Shown here one piece after another: positions 28,880 through 37,050 of a stretch of 63,532 bases of DNA (positions within the stretch are counted from its first letter, which is position 1; each line of letters begins with the position of its first letter). Origin of the DNA: Streptomyces sp. H27-H5 (GTDB lineage: Bacteria; Actinomycetota; Actinomycetes; Streptomycetales; Streptomycetaceae); NCBI RefSeq assembly GCF_026627505.1, contig NZ_JAPNLK010000055.1, positions 1 to 63,532 on the forward strand. The letters are read 5' to 3'. A program made the position numbers and the translations under genes. The notes beneath the pieces were generated by a model. That model was not told the origin of the DNA, ran no database searches, and saw only the letters and a list, made by a program, of their open reading frames with translations.

Positions 28880-29908
28880 TCAGTCCTCGCCGGCCCCCCG
28901 GGAGACGGAAGCGGAACCGCCGGAACCGGCCTGGCTCCCCGCCGTCGAGCCCGACCTCGACGAGGACCCGTTCGAGGAGGACCCCGCGGAGGCGGACCCC
29001 GTCGACTTCGAGGACGACAGCCCGGACGAAGAAGAGGAGGAGGACGAAGAGGACGAGGCCTTCGACCCGTTCTTGCCCGTGCCGGAGGCCTTCGGGCTCG
29101 GGGCGGCCGACCCGGTGCCCTTCGCCGCGGCCTCCACCTGCGCCTTCAGCTTCTGCGGGGTCAGCGGATTCGCCTGGTCGGCGAAGATGTCCTTCCCGTC
29201 GAGGAGGATCGTCGGGGTGCCCCGGAACTTCCCGGCGCGGAAGGCCTCCTGCGACTTGCCGACCCAGGCGTTGTGCGTGCCCTTCTCGACGCAGGCGCGG
29301 AACACGGGGGTGTCCAGCCCCTCCACCTTCCCGGCCAGCTCCAGCAGCTTGGCGTTCTTGCCGTAGGCGTCGTCGACCTCCTCCGGCTGGTTCTGGAAGA
29401 GGACGTCGTGGTACGCGGGGAACTTCCCGGCGTCCTGGGCGCACGCGGCGGCGTTGGCTGCCTTGACGGAGCCGGTGCCGCCCATGTTCCCGTCGATCAG
29501 CGTGACCAGGTGGTAGTCGACCTTGAGCTGCCCCTTCGCCTCCAGCTCGTGGACGGTCGCCCGATAGTTGTCCTCGAAGGCCTTGCAGGCCGGGCAGCGG
29601 AAGTCCTCCCAGACGGTCAGCGTGGACGTGGCCGCGTCCTTGCCCGTCCGGATCGCGAGCGCGTCCTTGCCCACGGCCCCGGACGGGGCGACCACCGGGC
29701 CCTTCGCGGAGTCGCCCGATTTCCCGGTGTTGGCCGCGATCAGGCCGACGACGGCGGCCAGACCGAGTACGCCGACCACCGCCGCCGACACGATCAGGGT
29801 CCGCCGGCGCTTGTCCCGGGTCTTCTGCCGCTCGCGCTCCACGAGGAGTCGCTCCCGGGCCGATCGTTTCGTCGCATCGCGGTTCGCACCGTCGTTCTTG
29901 TCGCTCAC
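28880..29908 (-). CDS. Membrane-anchored DsbA-family thioredoxin-fold protein
   Basis: 342-aa protein. Residues 1-36 are charged and cytosolic, a transmembrane anchor spans about 37-59, and an extracellular DsbA/Thioredoxin_4 domain has the redox pair C105-P-A-C108 (DFRCPACKAF) and cis-Pro loop GTPTILLDG. The last 90 residues are Ser/Gly-rich with an 11-serine run, an unusual low-complexity tail probably exposed at the wall. The GTG start at 29908 gives the canonical N-terminus. A 13-bp hairpin ends only 14 nt before this start. Likely oxidises or isomerises exported protein disulfides. Confidence 0.85.
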   Translation of the reverse strand: MSDKNDGANRDATKRSARERLLVERERQKTRDKRRRTLIVSAAVVGVLGLAAVVGLIAANTGKSGDSAKGPVVAPSGAVGKDALAIRTGKDAATSTLTVWEDFRCPACKAFEDNYRATVHELEAKGQLKVDYHLVTLIDGNMGGTGSVKAANAAACAQDAGKFPAYHDVLFQNQPEEVDDAYGKNAKLLELAGKVEGLDTPVFRACVEKGTHNAWVGKSQEAFRAGKFRGTPTILLDGKDIFADQANPLTPQKLKAQVEAAAKGTGSAAPSPKASGTGKNGSKASSSSSSSSSSSGLSSSKSTGSASAGSSSNGSSSRSGSTAGSQAGSGGSASVSRGAGED

Positions 29909-29922
29909 GTTCGGCCAAACGA

Positions 29923-29952
29923 AGCGGGGAGGCACTCTCGTGCCTCCCCGCT
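29923..29952 (-). terminator. trpA terminator or attenuator hairpin before the dsbA-like gene
   Basis: A 13-bp stem (GCGGGGAGGCAC core) with TCTC loop lies between the trpA stop and the GTG start at 29908. It is placed to end the trpCMBA transcript. Because it is so close to the next start, it may also sit in that gene's leader. Confidence 0.75.
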
Positions 29953-30003
29953 CCCACTTCCACCCGATCGGGCTACAGAACCCCGCTCGGGGCCCGCCCG
30001 GCG

Positions 30004-30843
30004 TCAGGACCTGCGTACGCCTTCCGCAAGCTCGGCCGCCAGCGCCCGCACTCCGGCGAGCCCGCTCTGCGGGTCCGGCGCGTCCAGCAGCACCTTCACG
30101 AAGGCCGAGCCGACGATCACCCCGTCGGCGAAGGCGGCGACCTCCTTCGCCTGCGCGGCGTTGGAGACGCCAAGGCCGACGCAGACCGGGAGGCCGCGGC
30201 GGGCGCCGGGGGTGGCGCGGGTCCGCTCGACGAGGGCCTGCGCCTCGTTGCCGACGGACTCGCGGGTGCCGGTGACGCCCATCAGGGAGGCCGCGTAGAC
30301 GAAGCCCGAGCCGGCCTCGGTGATGGTGGCCAGGCGGGCGTCCCGGCTGCTGGGGGCCACGACGAAGACGGTCGCCAGACCGTGCTTCGCCGCGTGCTCG
30401 CGCCACAGCTCGGACTCCTGGACCGGCAGGTCGGGCAGGATGCAGCCCGCGCCGCCCGCCGCGGCGAGCTCGGCGGTGAACCGCTCGACGCCGTAGCGGT
30501 CGATGGGGTTCCAGTACGTCATCACCAGGATCGGGACCCCGGTGGCCTCGTGGGCCTCGCGCACGGTCCGCATCACGTCGGCGATCTTGACTCCGCCGCG
30601 CAGGGCGATGTCGTCGGCGGTCTGGATGACCGGGCCGTCCAGGACGGGGTCGCTGTGCGGCAGGCCGATCTCGACGACGTCCGCGCCGCCCGCGATGACG
30701 GCCTTGACGGCCTCGATGCCGCCGTCGACGGTCGGGAAGCCGGCCGGGAGGTAGGCGACGAGGGCGGCACGGTCCTCGGACTTCGCCTTCGCGAGGGTCG
30801 CGGTCAGCAGTTCGATGTTGCCGGTGCCGTGCGTGGCGCTCAC
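30004..30843 (-). CDS. trpA: Tryptophan synthase alpha chain
   Basis: 279-aa TIM-barrel subunit cleaving indole-3-glycerol phosphate to indole and glyceraldehyde-3-phosphate. The catalytic Glu is in VVEIGLPHSD and the catalytic Asp in PVLDGPVIQ; the phosphate loops GVTGTRE and GLGVSNAAQ are present. The GTG start overlaps the trpB stop (GTGA), giving coupled production of the alpha2-beta2 complex. Last gene of the trpCMBA group. Confidence 0.97.
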   Translation of the reverse strand: MSATHGTGNIELLTATLAKAKSEDRAALVAYLPAGFPTVDGGIEAVKAVIAGGADVVEIGLPHSDPVLDGPVIQTADDIALRGGVKIADVMRTVREAHEATGVPILVMTYWNPIDRYGVERFTAELAAAGGAGCILPDLPVQESELWREHAAKHGLATVFVVAPSSRDARLATITEAGSGFVYAASLMGVTGTRESVGNEAQALVERTRATPGARRGLPVCVGLGVSNAAQAKEVAAFADGVIVGSAFVKVLLDAPDPQSGLAGVRALAAELAEGVRRS

Positions 30844-32114
30844 TTGTCGTCCCCCTCGGAGAACTCGTTCTCGGCGACTTCGCCGTCGGTGTCGTACAGG
30901 TCGAAGTACCGCGCGGCGGTGTCCATGTCCTTGTCGCCGCGACCGGACAGGTTGACGACGATCAGACCGTCCGGGCCCAGTTCCCGGCCCAGGTCGAGGG
31001 CGCCCGCGAGGGCGTGCGCGGACTCGATCGCCGGGATGATGCCCTCCGTGCGGGAGAGCAGGCGCAGGGCCTGCATCGCGGCGTCGTCGGTGACCGCCCG
31101 GTACTCGCCGCGGCCGGTGTCCTTGAGGTAGGAGTGCTCCGGGCCGATGCCCGGGTAGTCCAGGCCCGCCGAGATCGAGTACGGCTCGGTGATCTGGCCC
31201 TCCTCGTCCTGGAGGACGTAGGAGCGGGAGCCGTGCAGGATGCCGGGCTCGCCCGCGGTCAGCGTGGCGGCGTGCTCACCGGTCTCGACGCCGTGTCCGG
31301 CGGGCTCGAAGCCGACCAGGCGGACGCCGGCGTCGGGGATGAAGGCGTGGAACAGGCCGATGGCGTTGGAGCCGCCGCCGACGCAGGCTGCGACGGCGTC
31401 GGGCAGTCGTCCGACGCGTTCCAGGATCTGGCGGCGGGCCTCGACGCCGATGACCCGGTGGAAGTCGCGGACCATCGCGGGGAAGGGGTGGGGGCCGGCG
31501 ACCGTGCCGAAGAGGTAGTGGGTGCGGTCGACGTTGGCGACCCAGTCGCGGAAGGCCTCGTTGATGGCGTCCTTGAGGGTCCGGGAGCCGGACTTCACCG
31601 CGATGACCTCGGCGCCCAGCATGCGCATCCGGGCCACGTTCAGGGCCTGGCGCCGGGTGTCGATCTCGCCCATGTAGATGGTGCAGTCGAGGCCGAAGAG
31701 GGCGCAGGCGGTGGCGGTGGCCACGCCGTGCTGGCCGGCTCCGGTCTCGGCGATGACGCGGGTCTTGCCCATGCGCTTGGTGAGCAGGGCCTGACCCAGC
31801 ACGTTGTTGATCTTGTGCGAGCCGGTGTGGTTGAGGTCCTCGCGCTTGAGGAAGATCCGGGCGCCGCCCGCGTGCTCGGCGAACCGGGGCACCTCGGTGA
31901 GGGAGCTGGGCCGGCCGGTGTAGTTGACCATGAGCTCGTCGAGCTCGGCCGCGAAGGCCGGGTCGCACTTGGCCTTCTCGTACTCGACGGCGACCTCGTC
32001 CACGGCGGCGACGAGGGCCTCCGGGATGAACTTGCCGCCGAAGTCGCCGAAGTAGCCCTCGGCGTTGGGGACGTGACCCTCGGGGTCCGGGATGAAGAAC
32101 GAGCTGGTGGACAT
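30840..32114 (-). CDS. trpB: Tryptophan synthase beta chain
   Basis: 424-aa PLP enzyme condensing indole with serine. The PLP lysine is K101 in NHTGSHKINN, with ETGAGQHGVA and the phosphate-binding GGGSNAIG loop. The ATG at 32114 gives the normal N-terminus. Translation further upstream would be through non-conserved, Pro/Arg-rich sequence. It overlaps trpA by 4 nt. The 192-bp gap before it contains a small CACCCC/GGGGTG hairpin (32182-32198) but no clear promoter. Confidence 0.96.
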   Translation of the reverse strand: MSTSSFFIPDPEGHVPNAEGYFGDFGGKFIPEALVAAVDEVAVEYEKAKCDPAFAAELDELMVNYTGRPSSLTEVPRFAEHAGGARIFLKREDLNHTGSHKINNVLGQALLTKRMGKTRVIAETGAGQHGVATATACALFGLDCTIYMGEIDTRRQALNVARMRMLGAEVIAVKSGSRTLKDAINEAFRDWVANVDRTHYLFGTVAGPHPFPAMVRDFHRVIGVEARRQILERVGRLPDAVAACVGGGSNAIGLFHAFIPDAGVRLVGFEPAGHGVETGEHAATLTAGEPGILHGSRSYVLQDEEGQITEPYSISAGLDYPGIGPEHSYLKDTGRGEYRAVTDDAAMQALRLLSRTEGIIPAIESAHALAGALDLGRELGPDGLIVVNLSGRGDKDMDTAARYFDLYDTDGEVAENEFSEGDDK

Positions 32115-32306
32115 GGCCACTACTCCTACGGGGTGCGACGGGAGGACTTCACCGTATTGCGCCGCCTGCCCGCACCACGCGCACCCCGCTGAGGGGTGGG
32201 GAGGGTACGGACGGAGCGGCCCGCGCCCGGAGCCGGCGGCTCGGGACGACGGGCCGTACGGGACCACCCGGCGGGTACGCGGGGTACCGGACGGGCGTGG
32301 TCCTCG

Positions 32307-32516
32307 TTACGGCGCCGAGGCGCCGCGCCATCGCATGCCGTTGACCTGGCCGGGCTCGGAGCCGATCACGTAGCGCACCCGTCGCCCGTGCACGCGCCGG
32401 GCCGGGGCGCGGCAGCCGCGGGGGCGGCAGCCGCGCGCCAGCGGCGCGTGCGTCGTCGGCACGGCGGCCGGGCCGGGGCCCGGTCGGGTGCGGACGAAGG
32501 AGCGGAAGGGCGGCAC
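32307..32516 (-). CDS. trpM: TrpM-like small protein of the trp cluster
   Basis: 69-aa basic protein between trpC and trpB, the position of trpM in Streptomyces coelicolor. The C-terminal half is protein-like: RGCRPRGCRAPARRVHGRR, then VRYVIGSEPGQVNGMRW. TrpM is reported to modulate tryptophan supply and differentiation; it has no known enzymatic motif. The GTG start lies 7 nt after the trpC stop and has no good ribosome site, so translation probably depends on coupling to trpC. Assignment rests on position, size and the recalled conserved motif. Confidence 0.7.
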   Translation of the reverse strand: MPPFRSFVRTRPGPGPAAVPTTHAPLARGCRPRGCRAPARRVHGRRVRYVIGSEPGQVNGMRWRGASAP

Positions 32517-32523
32517 GGAGGGG

Positions 32524-33333
32524 TCAGCTCCGCCCGTGGCGCAGGGCGGGGTGGGCGCCGGCGGCGACGAGGTCGGCCACGGCCGCCTTCGGGTCGCGTC
32601 CGGTGACCAGGGACTCCCCGACGAGGACGGCGTCGGCGCCCTCGTTGGCGTAGGCGATCAGGTCGTGCGGTCCGCGGATGCCGGACTCGGCGATCTTCAC
32701 GATGTGGTCGGGGATCTCCTGGACGACGCGCTCGAAGGTGGAGCGGTCGACCTTGAGGTCCTTGAGGTTGCGCGCGTTGACGCCGATGATCTTGGCTCCG
32801 GCGGCGACGGCGCGCTCGACCTCCTCCTCGTCGTGGACCTCGACGAGGGGGGTCAGACCGATGGTCTGGGCACGCTCGATGAGGGAGACCAGGGCCTCCT
32901 GTTCGAGGGCCGCGACGATCAGCAGGGCGAGGTCGGCGCCGTAGGCGCGGGCCTCCCAGAGCTGGTACGCCGTGACGATGAAGTCCTTGCGCAGGATCGG
33001 GATGTCCACGCGGGCGCGGACGGCCTCCAGGTCGGCCAGCGAGCCGCCGAAACGGCGCTGCTCGGTGAGGACGGAGATGACCGCCGCACCGCCCGCCTCG
33101 TAGTCGGCGGCGAGCGCGGCCGGGTCGGCGATCGCGGCCAGCGCGCCCTTGGAGGGACTGGAGCGCTTGACCTCGCAGATCACCTTGACGCTGTCGCCGC
33201 GCAGGGCCGCGACACCGTCCTTGGCCTGGGGCGCCTTGGCGGCACGCTCCTTGAGCTCGTCGAGGCTCACGCGGGCCTGCCGTTCGGCAAGGTCTTCGCG
33301 GACCCCTTCGATGATCTCGTCGAGCACACTCAC
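32524..33333 (-). CDS. trpC: Indole-3-glycerol phosphate synthase
   Basis: 269-aa TIM barrel closing the indole ring from carboxyphenylaminodeoxyribulose phosphate. Signatures present: CEVKRSSPSKG (catalytic Lys), ILRKDFIVTAYQ (catalytic Lys), VEVHDEEEVERA, GVNARNLKDLKVD and AESGIRGPHD. The GTG start follows GGAAGGGGG. It heads the trpCMBA transcript. An 8-bp perfect palindrome lies about 40-60 nt upstream. Confidence 0.97.
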   Translation of the reverse strand: MSVLDEIIEGVREDLAERQARVSLDELKERAAKAPQAKDGVAALRGDSVKVICEVKRSSPSKGALAAIADPAALAADYEAGGAAVISVLTEQRRFGGSLADLEAVRARVDIPILRKDFIVTAYQLWEARAYGADLALLIVAALEQEALVSLIERAQTIGLTPLVEVHDEEEVERAVAAGAKIIGVNARNLKDLKVDRSTFERVVQEIPDHIVKIAESGIRGPHDLIAYANEGADAVLVGESLVTGRDPKAAVADLVAAGAHPALRHGRS

Positions 33334-33370
33334 GCGAGCGGCCCCCTTCCGGGTCGATGACGGTCGGCCG

Positions 33371-33396
33371 CCTTGCAGACACGTATCACTGCAAGG
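33371..33396. promoter_or_regulatory. Perfect inverted repeat upstream of trpC
   Basis: CCTTGCAG (33371-33378) and CTGCAAGG (33389-33396) form an 8-bp perfect inverted repeat with a 10-nt spacer, 38 nt upstream of the trpC start. The spacer side carries CGTATCACTG, also found upstream of hisD. It could be an operator for a dimeric regulator or a small RNA hairpin in the leader. No leader peptide rich in Trp codons was seen. Confidence 0.4.
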
Positions 33397-33505
33397 TCAG
33401 CACTCAAATGGTATCCGCAGGTCGCCGCGGCCTCCGCACGGACATCGCCGTTTCCCAGGGACTGGACAGTCGGAATGCGGGCTTCCTCCGGCGCTCGCCC
33501 GGGCC

Positions 33506-34012
33506 TCAGGGGGCCAGGGCGGACCCGAAGGGAAGATTGCGGACAATCGCGAAAGTCAGCATGAGAGCACCGAAAACCCACCAGTACGCCGGTTTCAGGG
33601 CGATCCGCGGGGCCGGGGCGCCGCGCCAGGCCCGCGCCAGCCAGACGGCGGTGAACGCCGCGAACAGGACGTAGCCGACGACCGCCGCCGCGTTCGCGCC
33701 GAGGGCGGTGAGCAGGTCGCCCCGCGCGAAGGCGTGGGCGCTGCGCAGCCCGCCGCAGCCCGGGCACAGGATGCCGGTGAGTCGGAACAGCGGGCAGACC
33801 GGGTAGTGCCCGGGTTCGTTGGGGTCGACCGCGCCCACGTACGCGAAGGCGGCCGCGACCCCGGCCAGGGTGAGGACGGGGGCGGCCAGGTTCCGCGCCC
33901 GGGAGGCCCGCGCCGGGGCGGGCGGGGGGTACGCGGGGGCCGGGGGCCCGGGGGCCGGGTGCGGGGCGGGAGGGGTGCGGGAGGCGTCCACGCGCCGATT
34001 CTCTCCGGTCAT
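33506..34012 (-). CDS. DUF2752 membrane protein
   Basis: 168-aa protein. A Pro/Ala-rich cytosolic N-terminus (1-40) is followed by three hydrophobic segments (about 45-62, 105-125, 142-160). The DUF2752 core is YPVCPLFRLTGILCPGCGGL with RSAHAFARGD. The CPxCG cysteines are intact and may bind metal. Function is unknown; the gene is a regular member of actinomycete trp neighbourhoods, which suggests but does not prove a link. Confidence 0.8.
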   Translation of the reverse strand: MTGENRRVDASRTPPAPHPAPGPPAPAYPPPAPARASRARNLAAPVLTLAGVAAAFAYVGAVDPNEPGHYPVCPLFRLTGILCPGCGGLRSAHAFARGDLLTALGANAAAVVGYVLFAAFTAVWLARAWRGAPAPRIALKPAYWWVFGALMLTFAIVRNLPFGSALAP

Positions 34013-34017
34013 GACAA

Positions 34018-34045
34018 AAGGCGCAGCCCGACAGGGCCGCGCCTT
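34018..34045 (-). terminator. Terminator after HGxxPAAW gene
   Basis: AAGGCGC pairs with GCGCCTT, and an inner GCCC with GGGC around a GACA loop, giving an 11-bp stem with one bulge on each side. It separates the HGxxPAAW gene from the DUF2752 gene. Confidence 0.75.
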
Positions 34046-34068
34046 CCGCTTCTTCCGGTCCTCGTGCG

Positions 34069-34320
34069 TCAGACGCCCGCGGGGACCTTGGAGGCGGCGA
34101 TGACCTCGGCGAGGTCCTTGTGGGCGGCCTTCGGAGCGCCCATGCCGGCGGCCTTCATCGCCATTCCGACGACACCGCCGAGGACGACGACGACCAGGCC
34201 GGCGTAGAACCCGAGCGGGTTCGCGAGCACCATGAAGGCGCCGGAGACGCAGAAACCGATGAAGGCGATGATGACACCGGTCCAGGCGGCCGGGGTGTGT
34301 CCGTGGCTCGTGCCCGCCAT
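34069..34320 (-). CDS. HGxxPAAW-motif small membrane protein
   Basis: 83-aa protein with the N-terminal motif HGHTPAAW, two transmembrane helices (about 15-35 and 42-60) and a charged C-terminal tail. It matches a small actinobacterial family named for this motif and commonly found near trp genes. The ATG at 34320 follows GAGGAG. Function is unknown. A terminator follows, so it is probably a short separate transcript. Confidence 0.8.
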   Translation of the reverse strand: MAGTSHGHTPAAWTGVIIAFIGFCVSGAFMVLANPLGFYAGLVVVVLGGVVGMAMKAAGMGAPKAAHKDLAEVIAASKVPAGV

Positions 34321-34420
34321 GAGTTGCTCCTCGTTGCTCTGTCGCACGTCACGTGCTGTGTCGAACGCTCGGTGCCCATTGTCCCGCACCGCGCGCGGCG
34401 CCCGCTCACGGGGGGTCCCG

Positions 34421-35077
34421 TCAGCGGGTGGGGTCCTCGCCTCGGTCCAGAGCCTTCCACAGGTCCTCGGGCCGGTCCGGGTCCACGGGCGCGGGAGTAC
34501 GGGTGCGGGGGCTGCCGTCGCGTTCGTAGCGGCCGCCCATCGCGGGCCAACTCCGGCCGAAGCGCAGGGCCAGGAGGCCGGCCAGCAGGATCAGGACCCC
34601 GCCGGCGGCGGTGACGTACGGCCACGCCGTATGGGTGAGCCCGACCACCTGCGCCGCGGTGTCCGCGGTGGTCCTGGCGGCCTGTTCGTCCAGGGCCCGG
34701 TGGTCGTCGGCGGCGAACACGGCCGCCAGGGCGGCGCCCAGGCCGCTCAGCGCGAGCAGCGCGGACACCAGCCGCCGGCTCCTGCCGCGGACGGCGAAGA
34801 CGGCGACCAGGGCGGCGAGGGCGACGATGGCCAGGGCGGCGGGCAGGCCGGTGACGGCCCGCCCGTCGGCGCTCAGCGGCAGCGAACCGCCGCCGACGGC
34901 CGCCCGGCCCTGGGCCCAGACGCGGCCGGAGGCGAGCAGGACGACGGTGGCGCCGAGCGCGCCGAGCAGCAGGGCGACGGCCACGCTGCGGCGGCCGGCG
35001 CCGCTCTCGGGGCCCGGCGGGACCTCTTCGGTCACGGGGGCGGCGGCATCGTTTCGGGGCGGGGGTACGGCACTCAC
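34421..35077 (-). CDS. Trp-region conserved membrane protein (TIGR02234 type)
   Basis: 218-aa protein with four transmembrane helices (about residues 34-52, 80-98, 106-126, 150-170) and a charged C-terminal tail ending WKALDRGEDP. This matches the Trp_oprn_chp family, which sits next to trpE in actinomycetes and has no known function. Two GTG starts are possible (35077 and 35086). The inner one is used because a GGGGT lies just before it. It lies 23 nt after the trpE stop and is probably co-transcribed. Confidence 0.78.
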   Translation of the reverse strand: MSAVPPPRNDAAAPVTEEVPPGPESGAGRRSVAVALLLGALGATVVLLASGRVWAQGRAAVGGGSLPLSADGRAVTGLPAALAIVALAALVAVFAVRGRSRRLVSALLALSGLGAALAAVFAADDHRALDEQAARTTADTAAQVVGLTHTAWPYVTAAGGVLILLAGLLALRFGRSWPAMGGRYERDGSPRTRTPAPVDPDRPEDLWKALDRGEDPTR

Positions 35078-35100
35078 GCACCCCACTATCCCCTACGCCC

Positions 35101-36587
35101 TCAACCGCGGTGGAGGCGGTTCGCCGCTCCCACCGCGCGCAGCACCGCGGCGGCCTTGTTGCGACATTCGAGGTCCTCCAGCTCGGGCACCGAATCCGCC
35201 ACGACCCCGGCGCCGGCCTGGACGTACGCCGTCCCGTCGCGCAGCAGCGCCGTGCGGATGGCGATGGCCGTGTCGGAGTCCCCGGCGAAGTCGAGGTAGC
35301 CGACGCACCCGCCGTACAGCCCGCGGCGGGAGGGTTCCAGTTCCTCGATGATCTGCATGGCGCGCGGCTTGGGCGCGCCCGAGAGGGTGCCGGCGGGGAA
35401 GCAGGCGGTGAGCACGTCGAAGGCGGTCTTGCCCTCGGCGAGCCGGCCGGTGACGGTGGAGACGATGTGCATCACGTGGGAGTAGCGCTCGATCGACATG
35501 AAGTCCACGACCTCCACCGATCCCGGGGCGCAGACCCGGCCCAGGTCGTTGCGGCCGAGGTCGACGAGCATCAGGTGCTCGGCGCGTTCCTTGGGGTCCG
35601 CCATCAGCTCTTCGGCGAGGTCGTTGTCCCGCTGCGGGGTGGCCCCGCGGTGCCGGGTGCCGGCGATGGGGTGGACCATGGCCCGGCCGTCCTCGACCTT
35701 GACCAGCGCCTCGGGGCTGGACCCGACCACGTCGAAGCCGTTCTCGAAGCGGAAGAGGTACATGTACGGGGACGGGTTGGTGGCCCGCAGCACCCGGTAG
35801 ACGTCGAGCGCGGAGGCCTCGCAGGGCGTCTCGAACCGCTGCGAGGGCACCACCTGGAAGGCCTCGCCGGCCCGGATGCGCTCACGTCCTCCACGGCCGC
35901 CTGGTACTTCTCGCCGCCCCACAGGGCGGAGTACTCCGGCAGCTCGGAGGCGGGCAGCGGGGTGGGTACGTACGGGGCGGGCCGCGCGAGGTCGGCCTCC
36001 ATCGCGTCGAGCCGGGCGACCGCGTTCGTGTACGCCTCGTCCACGCCGGTGTCGAGGTGGTTGTGGTTGATGGCGTTGGCGATGAGCTGGACCGTGCCGT
36101 CCCAGTGGTCCATGACGGCCAGGTCGGAGGTGAGCAGCATGGTCAGCTCGGGGAGCTTCAGGTCGTCCTCGGTGTGCTCTCCGATGCGCTCCAGGCGGCG
36201 CACGATGTCGTAGCCCAGGTAGCCGACCATGCCGCCGGTGAAGGGCGGCATGCCGCCGGCGATGTCGCGGGGGGTGTGCAGGGCCTCGACGGTGGCGCGC
36301 AGGGCCTCCAGCGGGTCGCCGTCCGTGGGGACGCCGACGGGAGGGGTGCCGATCCAGTGGGCCCGGCCGTCGCGGACGGTGAGGGTGGAGTCGCTGCGGA
36401 CGCCGACGAAGGAGTAGCGGGACCAGGAGCGGCCGTTCTCGGCGGACTCCAGGAGGAAGGTTCCGGGGCGTTCGGCGGCCAGCTTGCGGTAGAGACCCAC
36501 GGGCGTGTCGCCGTCGGCCAGCAGCTTGCGGCTGACGGGGATGACGCGGCGGTCGACCGCGAGCTTGCGGAACGTCTCAAGATCCAT
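35101..36587 (-). pseudogene. trpE: Anthranilate synthase component I with frameshift
   Basis: The gene converts chorismate to anthranilate with a TrpG partner. The N-terminal frame runs from ATG 36587 (MDLETFRKLAVDRR) to YQAAVEDV. The chorismate-binding half continues in another frame from ERIRAGEAFQVVPSQRFETP to the stop at 35101. The junction is between 35883 and 35884, where GACGTGAGCGC stands in place of the expected GACGTCAAGGAGCGC, a loss of about 4 nt. Joined, the protein would be about 496 aa with LSGAPKPRAM and GYLDFAGDSD intact. As read, it yields a 327-aa truncated product. It is either a real inactivation or a sequencing error. Upstream hisI is 14 nt away. Confidence 0.85.
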
Positions 36588-36601
36588 GACGTGGGACCTA
36601 C

Positions 36602-36958
36602 CTATTCGGCGTCGCTGAGAAGGACATCGGCGTCGAAGCACGTACGGGCGCCGGTGTGACAGGCGGCCCCGACCTGGTCGACCTTCACGAGCAGGGTGTC
36701 GGCGTCGCAGTCGAGGGCGACGGACTTCACGTGCTGGAAGTGGCCGGAGGTGTCTCCCTTGACCCAGTACTCCCGGCGGCTGCGGGACCAGTACGTGCAG
36801 CGCCCGGTGGTCAGCGTCCGGTGCAGGGCCTCGTCGTCCATCCAGCCGAGCATGAGCACCTCACCGGTGTCGTACTGCTGGGCGATGGCCGGAACCAGAC
36901 CGTCCGCGGAGCGCTTGAGACGAGCGGCGATGGCGGGGTCGAGGGAGGTCGTACTCAT
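36602..36958 (-). CDS. hisI: Phosphoribosyl-AMP cyclohydrolase
   Basis: 118-aa enzyme opening the purine ring of PR-AMP in histidine synthesis. Zinc and magnesium motifs are intact: SRSRREYWVKGDTSGH, ALDCDADTLLVKV and CHTGARTCF. It is separated from the main his operon and placed directly before trpE, as in other streptomycetes. The ATG at 36958 is chosen by length and homology; an in-frame upstream codon at 36991 would add 11 non-conserved residues. Confidence 0.95.
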   Translation of the reverse strand: MSTTSLDPAIAARLKRSADGLVPAIAQQYDTGEVLMLGWMDDEALHRTLTTGRCTYWSRSRREYWVKGDTSGHFQHVKSVALDCDADTLLVKVDQVGAACHTGARTCFDADVLLSDAE

Positions 36959-37050
36959 GAGGCCATTGTGCCGGGCGGAGGCGACGATCACGGAGCGCCG
37001 TCCACCTGATGGGCGGGCGCGCGGCGGGTCGCGGCCGTAGGCTGGCCCGC

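Noticed and set aside
32149..32331. 60-aa minus-strand frame as an alternative trpM
   Set aside because: Arg/Pro-rich and not protein-like; overlaps the better TrpM candidate at 32307-32516, which has a conserved-looking C-terminus.
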